From positions 88,870 through 152,869 of the forward strand of contig FNSH01000002.1 of assembly GCA_900105895.1 (NCBI GenBank): a stretch of 64,000 nt of DNA, written 5' to 3'. Under the pieces are notes generated by a model. It made no database searches. It was not told where the DNA came from and was given only the letters and a program-made list of their open reading frames with translations. Source of the stretch: Atopobium minutum. Lineage in GTDB: Bacteria; Actinomycetota; Coriobacteriia; Coriobacteriales; Atopobiaceae. A program made the position numbers and the translations under genes. Shown here in pieces: positions 29,145 to 38,950 of the stretch; positions within the stretch are counted from its first letter, which is position 1, and the number at the start of each line of letters is the position of its first letter.

Positions 29145-29462
29145 ATGGAAGAAAACGTAAACACACCAACAACTACGCCTACAGAAGAACCGCTATCGCC
29201 AATTAAAAAGTATGCCGCAACAGCAAAAAAGGCACTTATGGGATCAATAGTCGCGCTTCTTCTTTGCTCGTTCGGGTTAGCAATGGCTGGTAGCGCTGTA
29301 GAAAAAGCACAGCAAGACGTGGTTCAAGCAGAATCTATTTCGTATAAAGGCTATGACGATATGTCTTCCCAAAAAGCAGCGAACGCCGCTAATCTTAAAG
29401 TCTTTATGGACGGGCTAGCTAATTTGGCTATCATTTCTACAGGAATTAGTGCAATGGCCTAG
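29145..29462 (+). CDS. Small membrane-anchored protein of unknown function
   Basis: A 105-residue protein with a Pro/Thr/Glu-rich N-terminus, one strong hydrophobic segment at about residues 33-51 (MGSIVALLLCSFGLAMAG) and a polar Ala-rich domain behind it, ending in a second weakly hydrophobic stretch. An AAGAAGAG-type site precedes the ATG and a terminator follows, so it looks like a single-gene unit. I do not recognise the family. Confidence 0.6.
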   Translation: MEENVNTPTTTPTEEPLSPIKKYAATAKKALMGSIVALLLCSFGLAMAGSAVEKAQQDVVQAESISYKGYDDMSSQKAANAANLKVFMDGLANLAIISTGISAMA

Positions 29463-29530
29463 ATTGGCTCTTCTATGTTAGTAGCATACAAAGAATCATA
29501 GTCCAGCTTTTCAAATAAAGGTTCATTGAA

Positions 29531-29560
29531 CGTCACCTATAAAGGGTGGCGTTTTTTGTT
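29531..29560 (+). terminator. Terminator of the small membrane protein gene
   Basis: Arms cgtcacc and ggtggcg around tataaag, followed by six T. Confidence 0.8.
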
Positions 29561-29721
29561 GCTCGTGTTGTTCGTAACACGCACAAACAAACCGCAAAGC
29601 ACTAACTAACCACTTCTCCAGAGTTCTTTTTATGGAAAATTTTTCGCTACCAAATTCGCAACCAATTCGCTACCAAACAAAAAAGGCCAGACGAAAACAC
29701 CGTCTGACCTGCTATTTTTGG

Positions 29722-29793
29722 TGGGCGATACAAGATTTGAACTTGTGGCCTCTTCCGTGTCAGGGAAGCGCTCTCCCCCTGAGCTAATCGCCC
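29722..29793 (-). tRNA. tRNA-Val (GAC)
   Basis: Minus-strand cloverleaf with acceptor gggcgat/atcgccc, T-arm GTTCAAATC and anticodon loop ctGACac. No encoded CCA. Single gene between two protein genes. Confidence 0.93.
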
Positions 29794-29881
29794 GAATGCA
29801 CTACAAAATGTAGCGGAGGTAACTATACGACAATAACAGCTGTCGTGCAAGGTATATTTTGTAATCCTCCACCCATCTTAC

Positions 29882-31537
29882 TTATCTCACAACACCGTGA
29901 CGCGCTGCAAATTGTTTTATGGCCATCATATACGCTTTACGCTGCTCAGAAGTCCACGTACTAATAGCACCTGAAATAATAAGCGCTTGGGTATTGCCCG
30001 TAAACGCATCTATCACTTGGTTACGACGACCCTCTTTTAAAACCGAAGGGTCATTACACACCAGCACACCAGGATCTACACCAAATGCATGCCCGTTGAG
30101 GCTTTGACGAGCAGCAATGGTACGAAGAGCATGTTTGGTACTCTTGCGCTCTCGGGTGTTAAGGCGGCCAAACATGCGGCCATCCCAATCACTGCTGGTA
30201 CCACAAGAAATCTCACAAAACTGTGCACGACCAATCGCACAACAAAGCTGCGCAGCACCCAACGAGATACTGCATTTCTCGCCAGCTGCTGCACGAATGA
30301 TATCCAAAGCAGCGCAGGTAAGTTGAGCACGATTATGACCGGCATGATCGATAAGGGCGGCGGCATAGGTATAGTCAATCTTAAGATACTCAAACCCCCA
30401 CTCATGCACTGCCGTATGTACTACTGTGCGGATATAAGCCTGGACTTCCTTATTACACACATCAAGTGCGTACAGACCACCATTGTTGGCACTCACTTTT
30501 TGGGGCTTACCCTCAATATCAGTGAGAAGCCAATCCGGATGTTCACGCACTACCACGGACTGCTTCTGGGCAACAAAGGGAGCCAACCATAAAGCTGGAC
30601 GCAGGCCTGTGTCACGAATTGCTTGTGCAATTTCTGCCATGCCATGAGGGAAGCGTTCAGAATGAGGATTAAGCCAGTCTCCCACCGTGCAATAACCCTC
30701 TCCTATCTGAAATACCTTATCAATACCGGCGAAGTGTAACTTTGATTCCGCCAACAGATCGGTAAAAGCAGTAAGACTTTTGTGTACACCAGACTCGTTG
30801 ACATCTGCCACACGAGCCTGTTCAGAAGCAGCGGTAGGATGCGTTATACCATCGTAGCTCGTAGTATATCCAATAGTAGGTCGGGCATCCAGCGAGTGGA
30901 TTGCATAGCGACCAAGCCAATGGCGCGTAACGTTTTCCATCGTGCCAGAAAGGATGCACACCGCCAAAATATCATAGTCTACCTTGGGCTCTAAAGCTGC
31001 AGCGGAAGGCTCCTTCTCAAATGAAAGCAATTCTTTTGATGCACTCTGACGGATAAGCGTAAGACCGTCATGCTCGTCCAAAGAGCCAAACAGGGTAACG
31101 TTAGAACCACGCCGCATATACCCATAGGTGAAGCCATGTTGATGGCCAGCCTGGGAATCCTGTTTTACAAAGCGGTAATCACCAATAACGTCTGCCGCAG
31201 TAGCGTTGATAAGAGAACGGGGATAAAACGGTAGCGCTTTAGTCTTACCAGAGACAGATTGTTCATAGCAATCGGTATCCGATTGATAGCCATTAAAAAA
31301 GATGGTCTGAGCATCCTTTTGGGGTACCTTGAGCACCATCGTAAGTTGGTCAATAACTATCCATTTGGTTGGCACAACATGTATATGCCACTCGTCCTTC
31401 TCGGCCTGGACGTAAAAGCCAATCTCACGAGCATAGGCAACGGGTCTTGCCACGCGGTCGCTACCCAAAAAAAGCTCATAGCGAGCACGTTCTCCTGGAA
31501 TATGATATGTAAGCTTTACTGATTGCAGCGGATTCAT
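29882..31537 (-). CDS. GH36-like alpha-galactosidase (melibiase) family protein
   Basis: A 551-residue glycoside hydrolase with an N-terminal beta-sandwich and a TIM barrel typical of melibiases. The barrel shows the substrate-binding RPALWLAPFVAQ and the nucleophile strand YLKIDYTYAA (Asp). It lacks a signal peptide, so it acts in the cytoplasm on imported alpha-galactosides or similar. It is shorter than classical ~720-residue GH36 enzymes. No transporter lies next to it; the divergent neighbour is an aminopeptidase. Confidence 0.8.
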   Translation of the reverse strand: MNPLQSVKLTYHIPGERARYELFLGSDRVARPVAYAREIGFYVQAEKDEWHIHVVPTKWIVIDQLTMVLKVPQKDAQTIFFNGYQSDTDCYEQSVSGKTKALPFYPRSLINATAADVIGDYRFVKQDSQAGHQHGFTYGYMRRGSNVTLFGSLDEHDGLTLIRQSASKELLSFEKEPSAAALEPKVDYDILAVCILSGTMENVTRHWLGRYAIHSLDARPTIGYTTSYDGITHPTAASEQARVADVNESGVHKSLTAFTDLLAESKLHFAGIDKVFQIGEGYCTVGDWLNPHSERFPHGMAEIAQAIRDTGLRPALWLAPFVAQKQSVVVREHPDWLLTDIEGKPQKVSANNGGLYALDVCNKEVQAYIRTVVHTAVHEWGFEYLKIDYTYAAALIDHAGHNRAQLTCAALDIIRAAAGEKCSISLGAAQLCCAIGRAQFCEISCGTSSDWDGRMFGRLNTRERKSTKHALRTIAARQSLNGHAFGVDPGVLVCNDPSVLKEGRRNQVIDAFTGNTQALIISGAISTWTSEQRKAYMMAIKQFAARHGVVR

Positions 31538-31727
31538 CTATGGCTCCTTTGCTTGCTTTACTTATTTTACGTGTTGCGGCTTTACGGGTGCAAGATGTGC
31601 TTTGTTGGTGCTAAGCTTTTTTATGTGACCGTTCAGTTTTTGTAAGTAGACGTCACATAATCCGTGTATGAGACGCATACATTCCATACACAGCACGGTA
31701 TTGTCTTATTTTGCTTTGGAGGTAGCT

Positions 31728-33119
31728 GTGGACAGGATTGCAGATTCCCAAAACCTTATTTCGTTTATTCAAAACTCTCCCAGTATGTTTCATACTGCAG
31801 CAACTATTTGCAAGACGTTAGACCAAAATGGCTTTATCTATTTGCCTGAGGGTTCGGATTGGTCGGGTTGCATTACAGCAGGTAAAAACTATTACACTAC
31901 ACGCAACGGCTCCAGTGTTATTGCGTGTAAGGTAGGTGCCCACGCGCTAGATGGACTTGCCAGCAAGAGTGCCTCAGATAAGGCCAACCCATCAGATCAG
32001 TCTAATCAAACGGCACCGTTCCATTTTCAGATTGTTGCTTCCCACGCTGACTCCCCCAGCTTTAAACTCAAAGCACAGCCCACACTGCAGGGTCCGCACA
32101 GCTATGTACGCCTCAGCGTTGAAGGCTACGGCGGCATGATCAACTCAACTTGGCTGGATCGCCCTCTAGGATTAGCTGGTCGTGTGCTGGTACGCACCAA
32201 AAGCGGTATTCAAAGCCGCCTATACAATTCCAATGCAGACGTTGCACTGATTCCTCATGTTGCTATCCATCTTAACCGTGAGGCCAATAAGGGCTTTGAA
32301 TACAATCATGCTGTGGATCTTTGCCCGCTCTTCTCGGCAGGAGAGCTAGAAGAAGCAGATGTCATGCGTATGGTTGCTCGCGGGCTAGAAGTGGATGCGG
32401 CCGATATTGTGGCCCATGACCTCTATCTGGTTAATCGTCAACGCGCTTGCGTATGGGGTGCAGCCAACGAGTTTGTATCCTCACCTAAACTGGATGACCT
32501 ACAGTGCACCTTTGCCAGTCTTAAAGCATTCACTCAATCCAACAACGAGCATACCATTAGTGTGATGAGCTGTTTTGATAACGAGGAAGTGGGATCGTGT
32601 ACCAAACAGGGCGCGCTCTCCACCCTGCTGCACGACAGCTTGCTGCGCCTATCTTTGAGTATGGGTGCGGATGAACAGGACTATTTACGTGCACTTTCCG
32701 CCAGCTTTATGGTGAGCTTTGATAATGCCCATGCCCTGCATCCCAATCATCCCGAACTCTACGATGCCACCAATCAGTGCTTCCTTAACAAGGGTCCCGT
32801 TATTAAAGAGTGCGCTAACCAAAGCTATACAACGGATGCCTTTAGTCGTGCCGTTTTTGTTGCGGTATGCGAGAAGGCCGGTGTACCTACACAGCTCTTT
32901 TCCAACCGCTCTGACAGAAGAGGCGGCTCTACCTTGGGTAACTTATCAAACATCCAGGTAAGCATCCATGCTGTAGACGTAGGCCTGCCGCAGCTTGCTA
33001 TGCATTCCAGCTATGAAACGGCTGGTAGTGCCGATACAAGCTATGCTATTGCAGCATTGCAGGAGTTTTACAATACCAACGTCATTATCGACGGTGCCTC
33101 TACCATTGAGCTGCGCTGA
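31728..33119 (+). CDS. M18 family aminopeptidase
   Basis: A 463-residue zinc aminopeptidase of the aspartyl aminopeptidase family (M18), cytoplasmic, releasing N-terminal residues from peptides. Zinc-ligand regions: VASHADSPSFKLK, CFDNEEVGS, and the C-terminal AMHSSYETAG. I chose the GTG at 31728, which has a perfect GGAGGT site four bases upstream; the ATG at 31668 has none. Confidence 0.92.
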   Translation: MDRIADSQNLISFIQNSPSMFHTAATICKTLDQNGFIYLPEGSDWSGCITAGKNYYTTRNGSSVIACKVGAHALDGLASKSASDKANPSDQSNQTAPFHFQIVASHADSPSFKLKAQPTLQGPHSYVRLSVEGYGGMINSTWLDRPLGLAGRVLVRTKSGIQSRLYNSNADVALIPHVAIHLNREANKGFEYNHAVDLCPLFSAGELEEADVMRMVARGLEVDAADIVAHDLYLVNRQRACVWGAANEFVSSPKLDDLQCTFASLKAFTQSNNEHTISVMSCFDNEEVGSCTKQGALSTLLHDSLLRLSLSMGADEQDYLRALSASFMVSFDNAHALHPNHPELYDATNQCFLNKGPVIKECANQSYTTDAFSRAVFVAVCEKAGVPTQLFSNRSDRRGGSTLGNLSNIQVSIHAVDVGLPQLAMHSSYETAGSADTSYAIAALQEFYNTNVIIDGASTIELR

Positions 33120-33130
33120 GAGTCCAGCGC

Positions 33131-34120
33131 TTACCGCCCGTTATGCAAGTGCTTGGCTGGATCTTCCTGCCAAGCTTGCTTGCTTGTTTCTTTAATCAAA
33201 TAGACGGGACGGTCTTTTACTTCCAGGTAAATTTTGGATAGGTAAAAGCCAATGATGCCCAAACCGAAGGTGATAAAACCGGTCGCCAGCAAAATCATTG
33301 CCATCAAAGAAGGCCAGCCAGAAACAGGATCGCCAAACAGCAGCGCACGAACCACAACAAAAATAAGGGCAAGAAGCGCCAATACGGACATCACAGCACC
33401 AATAGCCATAAGCATTTCCAGCGGCTTTACGGTATACGCAACAATACCGTCAAAAGCATAGCGAACCAAAGACCAAAACGACCAGTTAGTCTCCCCTGCC
33501 GCACGTTCTACATTAGAGTACTCAATCCAGGTAGTGGGATACCCTACCCAGCCAAACAAGCCCTTGGTAAAGCGGTTGTACTCACCGCAAGAAAGCACTG
33601 CCTCAACAAAGCGCTTAGACATAACAGAAAAGTCACGCGCACCATCGCGTAAATCTAAATCTGTCACATGAGACATGAGTCCGTAAAAACGGCGAGCAAA
33701 CCAAGAACGAATAGGCGGTTCACCCTCGCGAGAAGTGCGACGCACCGCAATGCGGTCATACTCACCGCCAAGCGCTAAGTCGCACATCTGAGGCAATAAG
33801 CTGGGAGGATCTTGCAGATCAACATCTATAACCGCAATCAAATCGCCACATTGAACAGCCGCTTGCAAGCCCGCTAATAACGCTGCTTCTTTCCCAAAAT
33901 TGCGTGAGAAGGATAGGTATGACACTTCTTCATGAGCTGCTGCCAGCTTGCGCAACTTTTCCAAAGTATGGTCCTGAGAGCCATCATCTACAAACACAAA
34001 GCGCAATGCCACCCCACGTTGAGCCAGTTCCTTTATCTCGATCGAATGCGCAGTGGCATAGAACAGCTCTACAGTTTGCTCCTCATTGTGGCAAGGAACA
34101 ACAAGGGATAAACGAGTCAT
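33131..34120 (-). CDS. Glycosyltransferase family 2, polyprenyl-phosphate type
   Basis: A 329-residue GT2 enzyme of the DPM1/GtrB type, which loads a sugar onto polyprenyl phosphate at the inner membrane face. GT-A motifs: VVPCHNEEQTV, FVDDGSQDHT, AVIDVDLQDPP. Two C-terminal membrane segments around residues 235-300 anchor it. It lies seven bases downstream of a membrane glycosyltransferase gene that could use the lipid-linked sugar, forming a three-gene operon with the YccF protein. Confidence 0.92.
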   Translation of the reverse strand: MTRLSLVVPCHNEEQTVELFYATAHSIEIKELAQRGVALRFVFVDDGSQDHTLEKLRKLAAAHEEVSYLSFSRNFGKEAALLAGLQAAVQCGDLIAVIDVDLQDPPSLLPQMCDLALGGEYDRIAVRRTSREGEPPIRSWFARRFYGLMSHVTDLDLRDGARDFSVMSKRFVEAVLSCGEYNRFTKGLFGWVGYPTTWIEYSNVERAAGETNWSFWSLVRYAFDGIVAYTVKPLEMLMAIGAVMSVLALLALIFVVVRALLFGDPVSGWPSLMAMILLATGFITFGLGIIGFYLSKIYLEVKDRPVYLIKETSKQAWQEDPAKHLHNGR

Positions 34121-34127
34121 ATATGAT

Positions 34128-35876
34128 CTACGGCCTCTCCAAAATAGAAATGGTCCACATATTGGACTTATAAGGACGCCAAAACGTCTTTGATTCTACA
34201 ACGGATGCACCTATCTTGCGGGCAAACTCTTGTGCTGCTTGATCATCTGAGCCATTGCCTATGTATATCATGCGTCCATGCTGCTCCTTAGCGTGGGCAG
34301 CTACATCATCTACCAGTTCAATGGAAGGCGTATAGGCTTCATACGCACGCATTTTGGTGGGAATGAGGATGGTGGACTCAGGTACATAGATAGACAGCGG
34401 CGCTGCGGCAACAATATTGCTGCCAATGTTGCCTTCTGAATATACCGGGAGCAAGGACCCACCATCTGTATGCACGACATCGCGATAGTAATCCACCACA
34501 GCCCAGTTGCGCCAGTCATAACTTGCTTTGCAAATCTGCAGCTGATTAGCACCACCTAAAATGGCATAACTGAGTATCGCAACACCTAACAATACCTTTT
34601 TAGTAAAAAGCCCTTTGCCTAATGGTGCCTTATCCCATGCTGCAGCTGCATCATTAGACACAGCAGTATCTTGAGTAGACCCTGCATGAGCACTAGAAGC
34701 GCCATCTTCTATAAGCTTTGCAAATAACACCGCTAGTGCCAAACAGGCAGCGCCTGCGATGCACGATAAATACCGTGCCTGCATGATGGACTGATGAATC
34801 GCAAGAGACAAACCTGCAGATAGCAAAATAGTGCCGTACAGCAACAATAAGGGCATGCTCAACGCACCAGAAAGGCTGACGATAGAGCAGCTCCGTTGCA
34901 GCTGGGTACTCAGCATATGATGGGTTTTCTTTGCCCTTACTAGGTCTTTAATGTATACAGCTAAGGCGATCACGATAAGAATCATCAAGACAAAAAACGC
35001 GATACGTGGAATAAGCACCTCAAGATCAAGGTTTTGACTTTTGATGATGCCATCAATTGCTACCGAACGTATGGGAAACTCTATAAATTCAAGGAGGGTT
35101 TGAGGAAAATAAAACTCTATCCAATACTCCTGAGAAACCCCTTTAACCTGCGACATCATAGCATGGATCCAAGGAGCGTAGGCAAGCAAGCACACTACTG
35201 CACCAAGCATGAAACTACGCAATGCCTTGCGGGCACCCTGCGATTTTATCGCCAGCTCATACTCAATGGTAATGAGCAACACAGCCATGCAGACAAAGGC
35301 ACCAATAGCAGAATAGTAGTGCGTATAAGCAGATGCCAAAGCAAACCCAAAAGCAAACAGCCACCAAGAAGTAGGAATACCCTTAAAGCCCTCTTGAGTA
35401 AGCAGGCCTAAACAAATTCGCCGGGTATAGATGAGCACAAGCATAGTAAATACTGCAGCCCAAGAATACATGCGCACATCAACGGATTCTTGCATGCCCC
35501 AAGGGCTCATCAAGACAAAAAAGGTAAACAGGATGGCGGTGACGTTGTCATAATCCTTACGAATATGTGTCCAGCCCAACAAGCCTAACACCGCAGTTCC
35601 CACAAGCGAGAAAAGCCGCATAGCAAGAATGCTTTTACCAAAGATCAAATACACTACATGAAGCATGCAATAATACAAAACAGGATGTACGTCTGCTGCA
35701 CCAATGCGCCAAATGTCCGGAAAGGATTTGGTAGCAAGCGCCACAGAATAGCTCTCATCAAACCAAATTTGACCATGAGCTACATCAAGTGCATTGATAG
35801 CTATGCCAACAACAAACACCGCTACAAAAAGCACTGCAGCACGATGTTGCTTTATCCAAGCAATAAGCTGTTTCAT
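34128..35876 (-). CDS. Multi-span membrane glycosyltransferase (GT39/ArnT-like)
   Basis: A 582-residue integral membrane protein with about 11-12 hydrophobic segments. The first extracytoplasmic loop contains IWFDESYSVALA, the acidic D/E motif typical of GT-C enzymes of the ArnT/PMT group, which transfer sugars from polyprenyl phosphate to proteins or glycans outside the cell. The C-terminal ~120 residues form a soluble domain. It shares one base with the upstream gene's stop and is followed by the GT2 gene that probably supplies its donor. Confidence 0.85.
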   Translation of the reverse strand: MKQLIAWIKQHRAAVLFVAVFVVGIAINALDVAHGQIWFDESYSVALATKSFPDIWRIGAADVHPVLYYCMLHVVYLIFGKSILAMRLFSLVGTAVLGLLGWTHIRKDYDNVTAILFTFFVLMSPWGMQESVDVRMYSWAAVFTMLVLIYTRRICLGLLTQEGFKGIPTSWWLFAFGFALASAYTHYYSAIGAFVCMAVLLITIEYELAIKSQGARKALRSFMLGAVVCLLAYAPWIHAMMSQVKGVSQEYWIEFYFPQTLLEFIEFPIRSVAIDGIIKSQNLDLEVLIPRIAFFVLMILIVIALAVYIKDLVRAKKTHHMLSTQLQRSCSIVSLSGALSMPLLLLYGTILLSAGLSLAIHQSIMQARYLSCIAGAACLALAVLFAKLIEDGASSAHAGSTQDTAVSNDAAAAWDKAPLGKGLFTKKVLLGVAILSYAILGGANQLQICKASYDWRNWAVVDYYRDVVHTDGGSLLPVYSEGNIGSNIVAAAPLSIYVPESTILIPTKMRAYEAYTPSIELVDDVAAHAKEQHGRMIYIGNGSDDQAAQEFARKIGASVVESKTFWRPYKSNMWTISILERP

Positions 35877-36244
35877 TACAACACCTCGGCGCCAAAGGGA
35901 GCAAGGGACAGACGCGCCATTTTAAAAAGCTGCATACCAAAAGGAATGCCAATGATGGTCAAACAGTACACCAGACCAATGAGTGTGTAATATGCGGCCA
36001 TCAAAATCCCTGCACAGACGCACCAAACAATATTAGCAACGATACTTACACTAGAACCATTCCAAACAATCTGTGCACCAAAGGGCATAAGCGTGAGACG
36101 TGCCATCTTAAACGCTTGCAATCCCAGGGGGATACCAATAACGGTACAGCAAAAAAAGATACCGACCACAAGCCACGCGAGAGCCGTCGTAATACCACCT
36201 AAAATGATCCAAACAATATTACCCAGCAATTGACCAAAACTCAC
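35876..36244 (-). CDS. YccF-domain membrane protein
   Basis: A 122-residue inner-membrane protein with two internally similar halves, each containing a GN.VW..(C/L)GI membrane segment and the motif (T/C)(V/L)IGIPxGxQxFKMARL followed by (M/A)PFG. This duplicated IGIPFGMQ pattern is the mark of the YccF family, whose function is unknown. It is the first gene of the operon with the two glycosyltransferases. Confidence 0.9.
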   Translation of the reverse strand: MSFGQLLGNIVWIILGGITTALAWLVVGIFFCCTVIGIPLGLQAFKMARLTLMPFGAQIVWNGSSVSIVANIVWCVCAGILMAAYYTLIGLVYCLTIIGIPFGMQLFKMARLSLAPFGAEVL

Positions 36245-36342
36245 AGCATTTTCCTTATCTTTACTCGCTCGTTATACGCACGTTATCCATGCTTGCTCGC
36301 TACATGCACTCATTGGGTGCACGTACCTACAAGCCCTCACTC

Positions 36343-37383
36343 TTAATTAAATTTGACAATCTTGCCTGCAATACGATAGCCACCCATGGTGATCTTGGTG
36401 CCCAACTTGGTAGGCAGATTAGTGCTCACACCAACAACCCCCCAGCGACAACGACGATACAAGCGGTGGTCATATTCATTCAAATCATTCCACAGTTTTT
36501 CCAGCTCATCCATCGCATCTTCGTGGTCAGACAACTTGGAAAAGACAGAACAGATTGCCATCATAATGATGAAGTAATTAACCATATAGCTGCGCAGTTT
36601 TATGGATTCAATATCTTTATACAGGTGATATGACTTCATCATAATGCGTGTTATGCGCACCTGCTGATCAATGCGGCCAGCCATGACGGTCTCATTAACC
36701 GACTGATCTTCTCGGCCAATAAAATAGCGGTAGAGATCCACATCCAAATAGTACAAACGCTTGCAGCGAGGCAACGGTACAAAAGCATAGATGTTATCAA
36801 CGTAAAACGTATGAGGAGGCAACGGCGTACCACCATCCGCTCGCAAAATATCTGAGCGATAACACAGGGAATGCATGAGGAGGTTTTGCCACATGTGGAA
36901 ATGACCCACCTCGTCCCAGGTAAACACCTTATTGGAAGGCAAGATACTACGATACGAAACATAGTTGCGCGTGTTGTCCGCAGTATGCTCGTATACATAA
37001 TTAGTAATGACCAGATCAAGCTGCTTGTTGTCCGCCTCAGACTGGCGCAGGGTATCCAACAATGCAGCTAAGGCATCTGCATTCAGCCAGTCATCCGAGT
37101 CCACAACTTTATAAAATACGCCCTCTGCTGCTTGCAAACCAGCGAGCACGGCACTACCATGGCCGCCATTAGGCTGATGGATTGCCTTAATAAGCTCAGG
37201 ATACTTCTGTTCCCACTCATCTGCCTTCTGAGCAGTGTTATCACGCGTAGAACCATCGTCCACAATGATGATCTGAATATCATCCGCATACTGAGCACCC
37301 TCTAAAATAGAAGTGATGCAGTGGTCCATATACTCAGCTGAATTAAAGCAAGGAATGCCAAAACTCAAAATCTTTTGTGCCAT
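36343..37383 (-). CDS. Glycosyltransferase family 2 (soluble)
   Basis: A 346-residue GT2 enzyme. GT-A motifs IPCFNSAEYM, IVDDGSTRDNT and the DXD-like VVDSDDWLN are clear. The C-terminal half lacks membrane spans. It probably adds a sugar to a cell-wall polymer or glycolipid. It is transcribed separately from the neighbouring YccF-glycosyltransferase operon, 98 bases away. Confidence 0.92.
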   Translation of the reverse strand: MAQKILSFGIPCFNSAEYMDHCITSILEGAQYADDIQIIIVDDGSTRDNTAQKADEWEQKYPELIKAIHQPNGGHGSAVLAGLQAAEGVFYKVVDSDDWLNADALAALLDTLRQSEADNKQLDLVITNYVYEHTADNTRNYVSYRSILPSNKVFTWDEVGHFHMWQNLLMHSLCYRSDILRADGGTPLPPHTFYVDNIYAFVPLPRCKRLYYLDVDLYRYFIGREDQSVNETVMAGRIDQQVRITRIMMKSYHLYKDIESIKLRSYMVNYFIIMMAICSVFSKLSDHEDAMDELEKLWNDLNEYDHRLYRRCRWGVVGVSTNLPTKLGTKITMGGYRIAGKIVKFN

Positions 37384-37588
37384 TGTCTCCCTTTACCGCC
37401 GGTTACAGAATGTGACTTTCTTCATTGACTTTCTCGTTAACTTTCTTGCCACCGTGCTTATCGAGAAAATCTTTTGTACTTCATTGTACCTGAAGAGTTT
37501 TGCTACGAAATATTTTCATGTGCTGGAACCACCTAGCTATATGACGGATAATAAACAGCACAGAAGTTTCTACCTAAGGCTGGTTAGC

Positions 37589-38494
37589 ATGATTTATACC
37601 GTCACATTTAACCCTGCGCTTGACTACGTTGTTCGCCTTGACAAGCTTGTTCCTGGTGAGATTAATCGCATTAACTATGAAAACGTTATGCCTGGTGGCA
37701 AGGGTATTAATGTCTCTATTGTGCTGGGTAATCTTGGTCACGCTTCCTGCGCTTTAGGCTTTACTGCTGGGTTTACGGGTAGCGCATTAGAACAGCTTGT
37801 TGCCGCCCATGGCTGTAAGACGGACTTTATCCACACACAAACCGGTATGACGCGTATCAATGTTAAGGTTAAAGCGGATGAAGAAACCGAGATAAACGGC
37901 ATAGGTCCTCGCATCACCACCAATGAGCTGCAACGCTTGTTTGCACAGCTTGATCAGCTAACCGCAAAAGACATGCTTATTATCTCTGGCAGTGTTCCTT
38001 CTGTATTACCTTCTGATATGTATGAGCAAATCATGGCTCACCTCTCTGGTCGCGGTATAGAGATTGTGGTGGATGCAGAGCTTGACCTACTGCTTAACGT
38101 CTTGCAGTATCACCCCTTCCTTATCAAGCCCAACAATCATGAGCTGGGTGCTATTTTTAATACCACCCTTACAACCCGCGATGAAGTCATCCCGTATGCC
38201 AAAAAGTTGCAGGAAAAGGGTGCACGTAACGTGCTTATTTCTATGGCCGGGGAAGGAGCGGTATTTGTCTCCGAGAAGGGCGAGGTGTTGCAATCCCCTG
38301 CTCCCAAAGGCGTGGTAGTCAACTCTGTTGGTGCAGGCGACTCTATGGTTGCTGGTTTTGTCGCCGGTTGGCTCGAGAGCAATAACGATGCGCTTACGGC
38401 ATTTCGCATGGGTGTCTGCACGGGTTCCGCAAGTGCTTTCTCTGCAGACTTTGCTACCCGTGATGAAGTCAATGCACTACTTGCAACGCTTTAG
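37589..38494 (+). CDS. fruK: 1-phosphofructokinase / PfkB-family sugar-phosphate kinase
   Basis: A 301-residue PfkB-family kinase of the FruK/LacC type, which phosphorylates fructose 1-phosphate or tagatose 6-phosphate. Motifs: NPALDYVV at the N-terminus, GGKGINVSIVLGNLG, and VNSVGAGDSMVAGFVAG with the catalytic Asp. The ATG at 37589 begins the normal family start (MIYTVTFNPALD); upstream in-frame starts give a non-homologous extension. It stands alone; the fructose-type PTS at 26.5-28 kb could supply its substrate. Confidence 0.9.
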   Translation: MIYTVTFNPALDYVVRLDKLVPGEINRINYENVMPGGKGINVSIVLGNLGHASCALGFTAGFTGSALEQLVAAHGCKTDFIHTQTGMTRINVKVKADEETEINGIGPRITTNELQRLFAQLDQLTAKDMLIISGSVPSVLPSDMYEQIMAHLSGRGIEIVVDAELDLLLNVLQYHPFLIKPNNHELGAIFNTTLTTRDEVIPYAKKLQEKGARNVLISMAGEGAVFVSEKGEVLQSPAPKGVVVNSVGAGDSMVAGFVAGWLESNNDALTAFRMGVCTGSASAFSADFATRDEVNALLATL

Positions 38495-38570
38495 CCACAC
38501 ACCATGCTACTCAAGCATTCTCTTATATCCACATCCCTATAAGCAAACAACAAGCAATTTTCAGGTGAGT

Positions 38571-38608
38571 AAGCGGCCGGGTTTTCCTAGCCGCTTTTTC
38601 GTGTTTCT
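38571..38608 (+). terminator. Terminator of the 1-phosphofructokinase gene
   Basis: Arms aagcggc and gccgctt around a pyrimidine-rich loop, followed by T residues. Confidence 0.8.
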
Positions 38609-38950
38609 CGAGAACTTATATTTGTATCATTGGTACAGAATGTACTTTTTGCATATATTGTATACACGCAATTCACACGCACTTTTTTAAACTTTTGGAA
38701 AAGATCGAAGTTACATTGACCGCTCGTGCTACAAAACAACCGCTCAACAATTTAATTGAGCTTAAAATAAACACGTTAAAAATTCTTTTTTATGCACAAA
38801 CTGGGGTGCTGTAAAATAATTATTCAGATAAACGAATATTTAGCTGATATTCAGCCATAATCGTTCGCAAAAATGCAAAGTTTTTGCTGTGGTATTCATG
38901 CTACATATCAATAGTCCGTGTTTTTATCTAATCCTTTTTGAGGAGGTACG
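38609..38950. other. AT-rich upstream region of the surface protease gene
   Basis: No gene. Contains a small palindrome gctcaa-N8-ttgagc (38742-38761) and repeated gaatatt/gatattcagc motifs (38830-38862) that may be regulatory, then a strong AGGAGGT site just before the protease ATG. Confidence 0.4.
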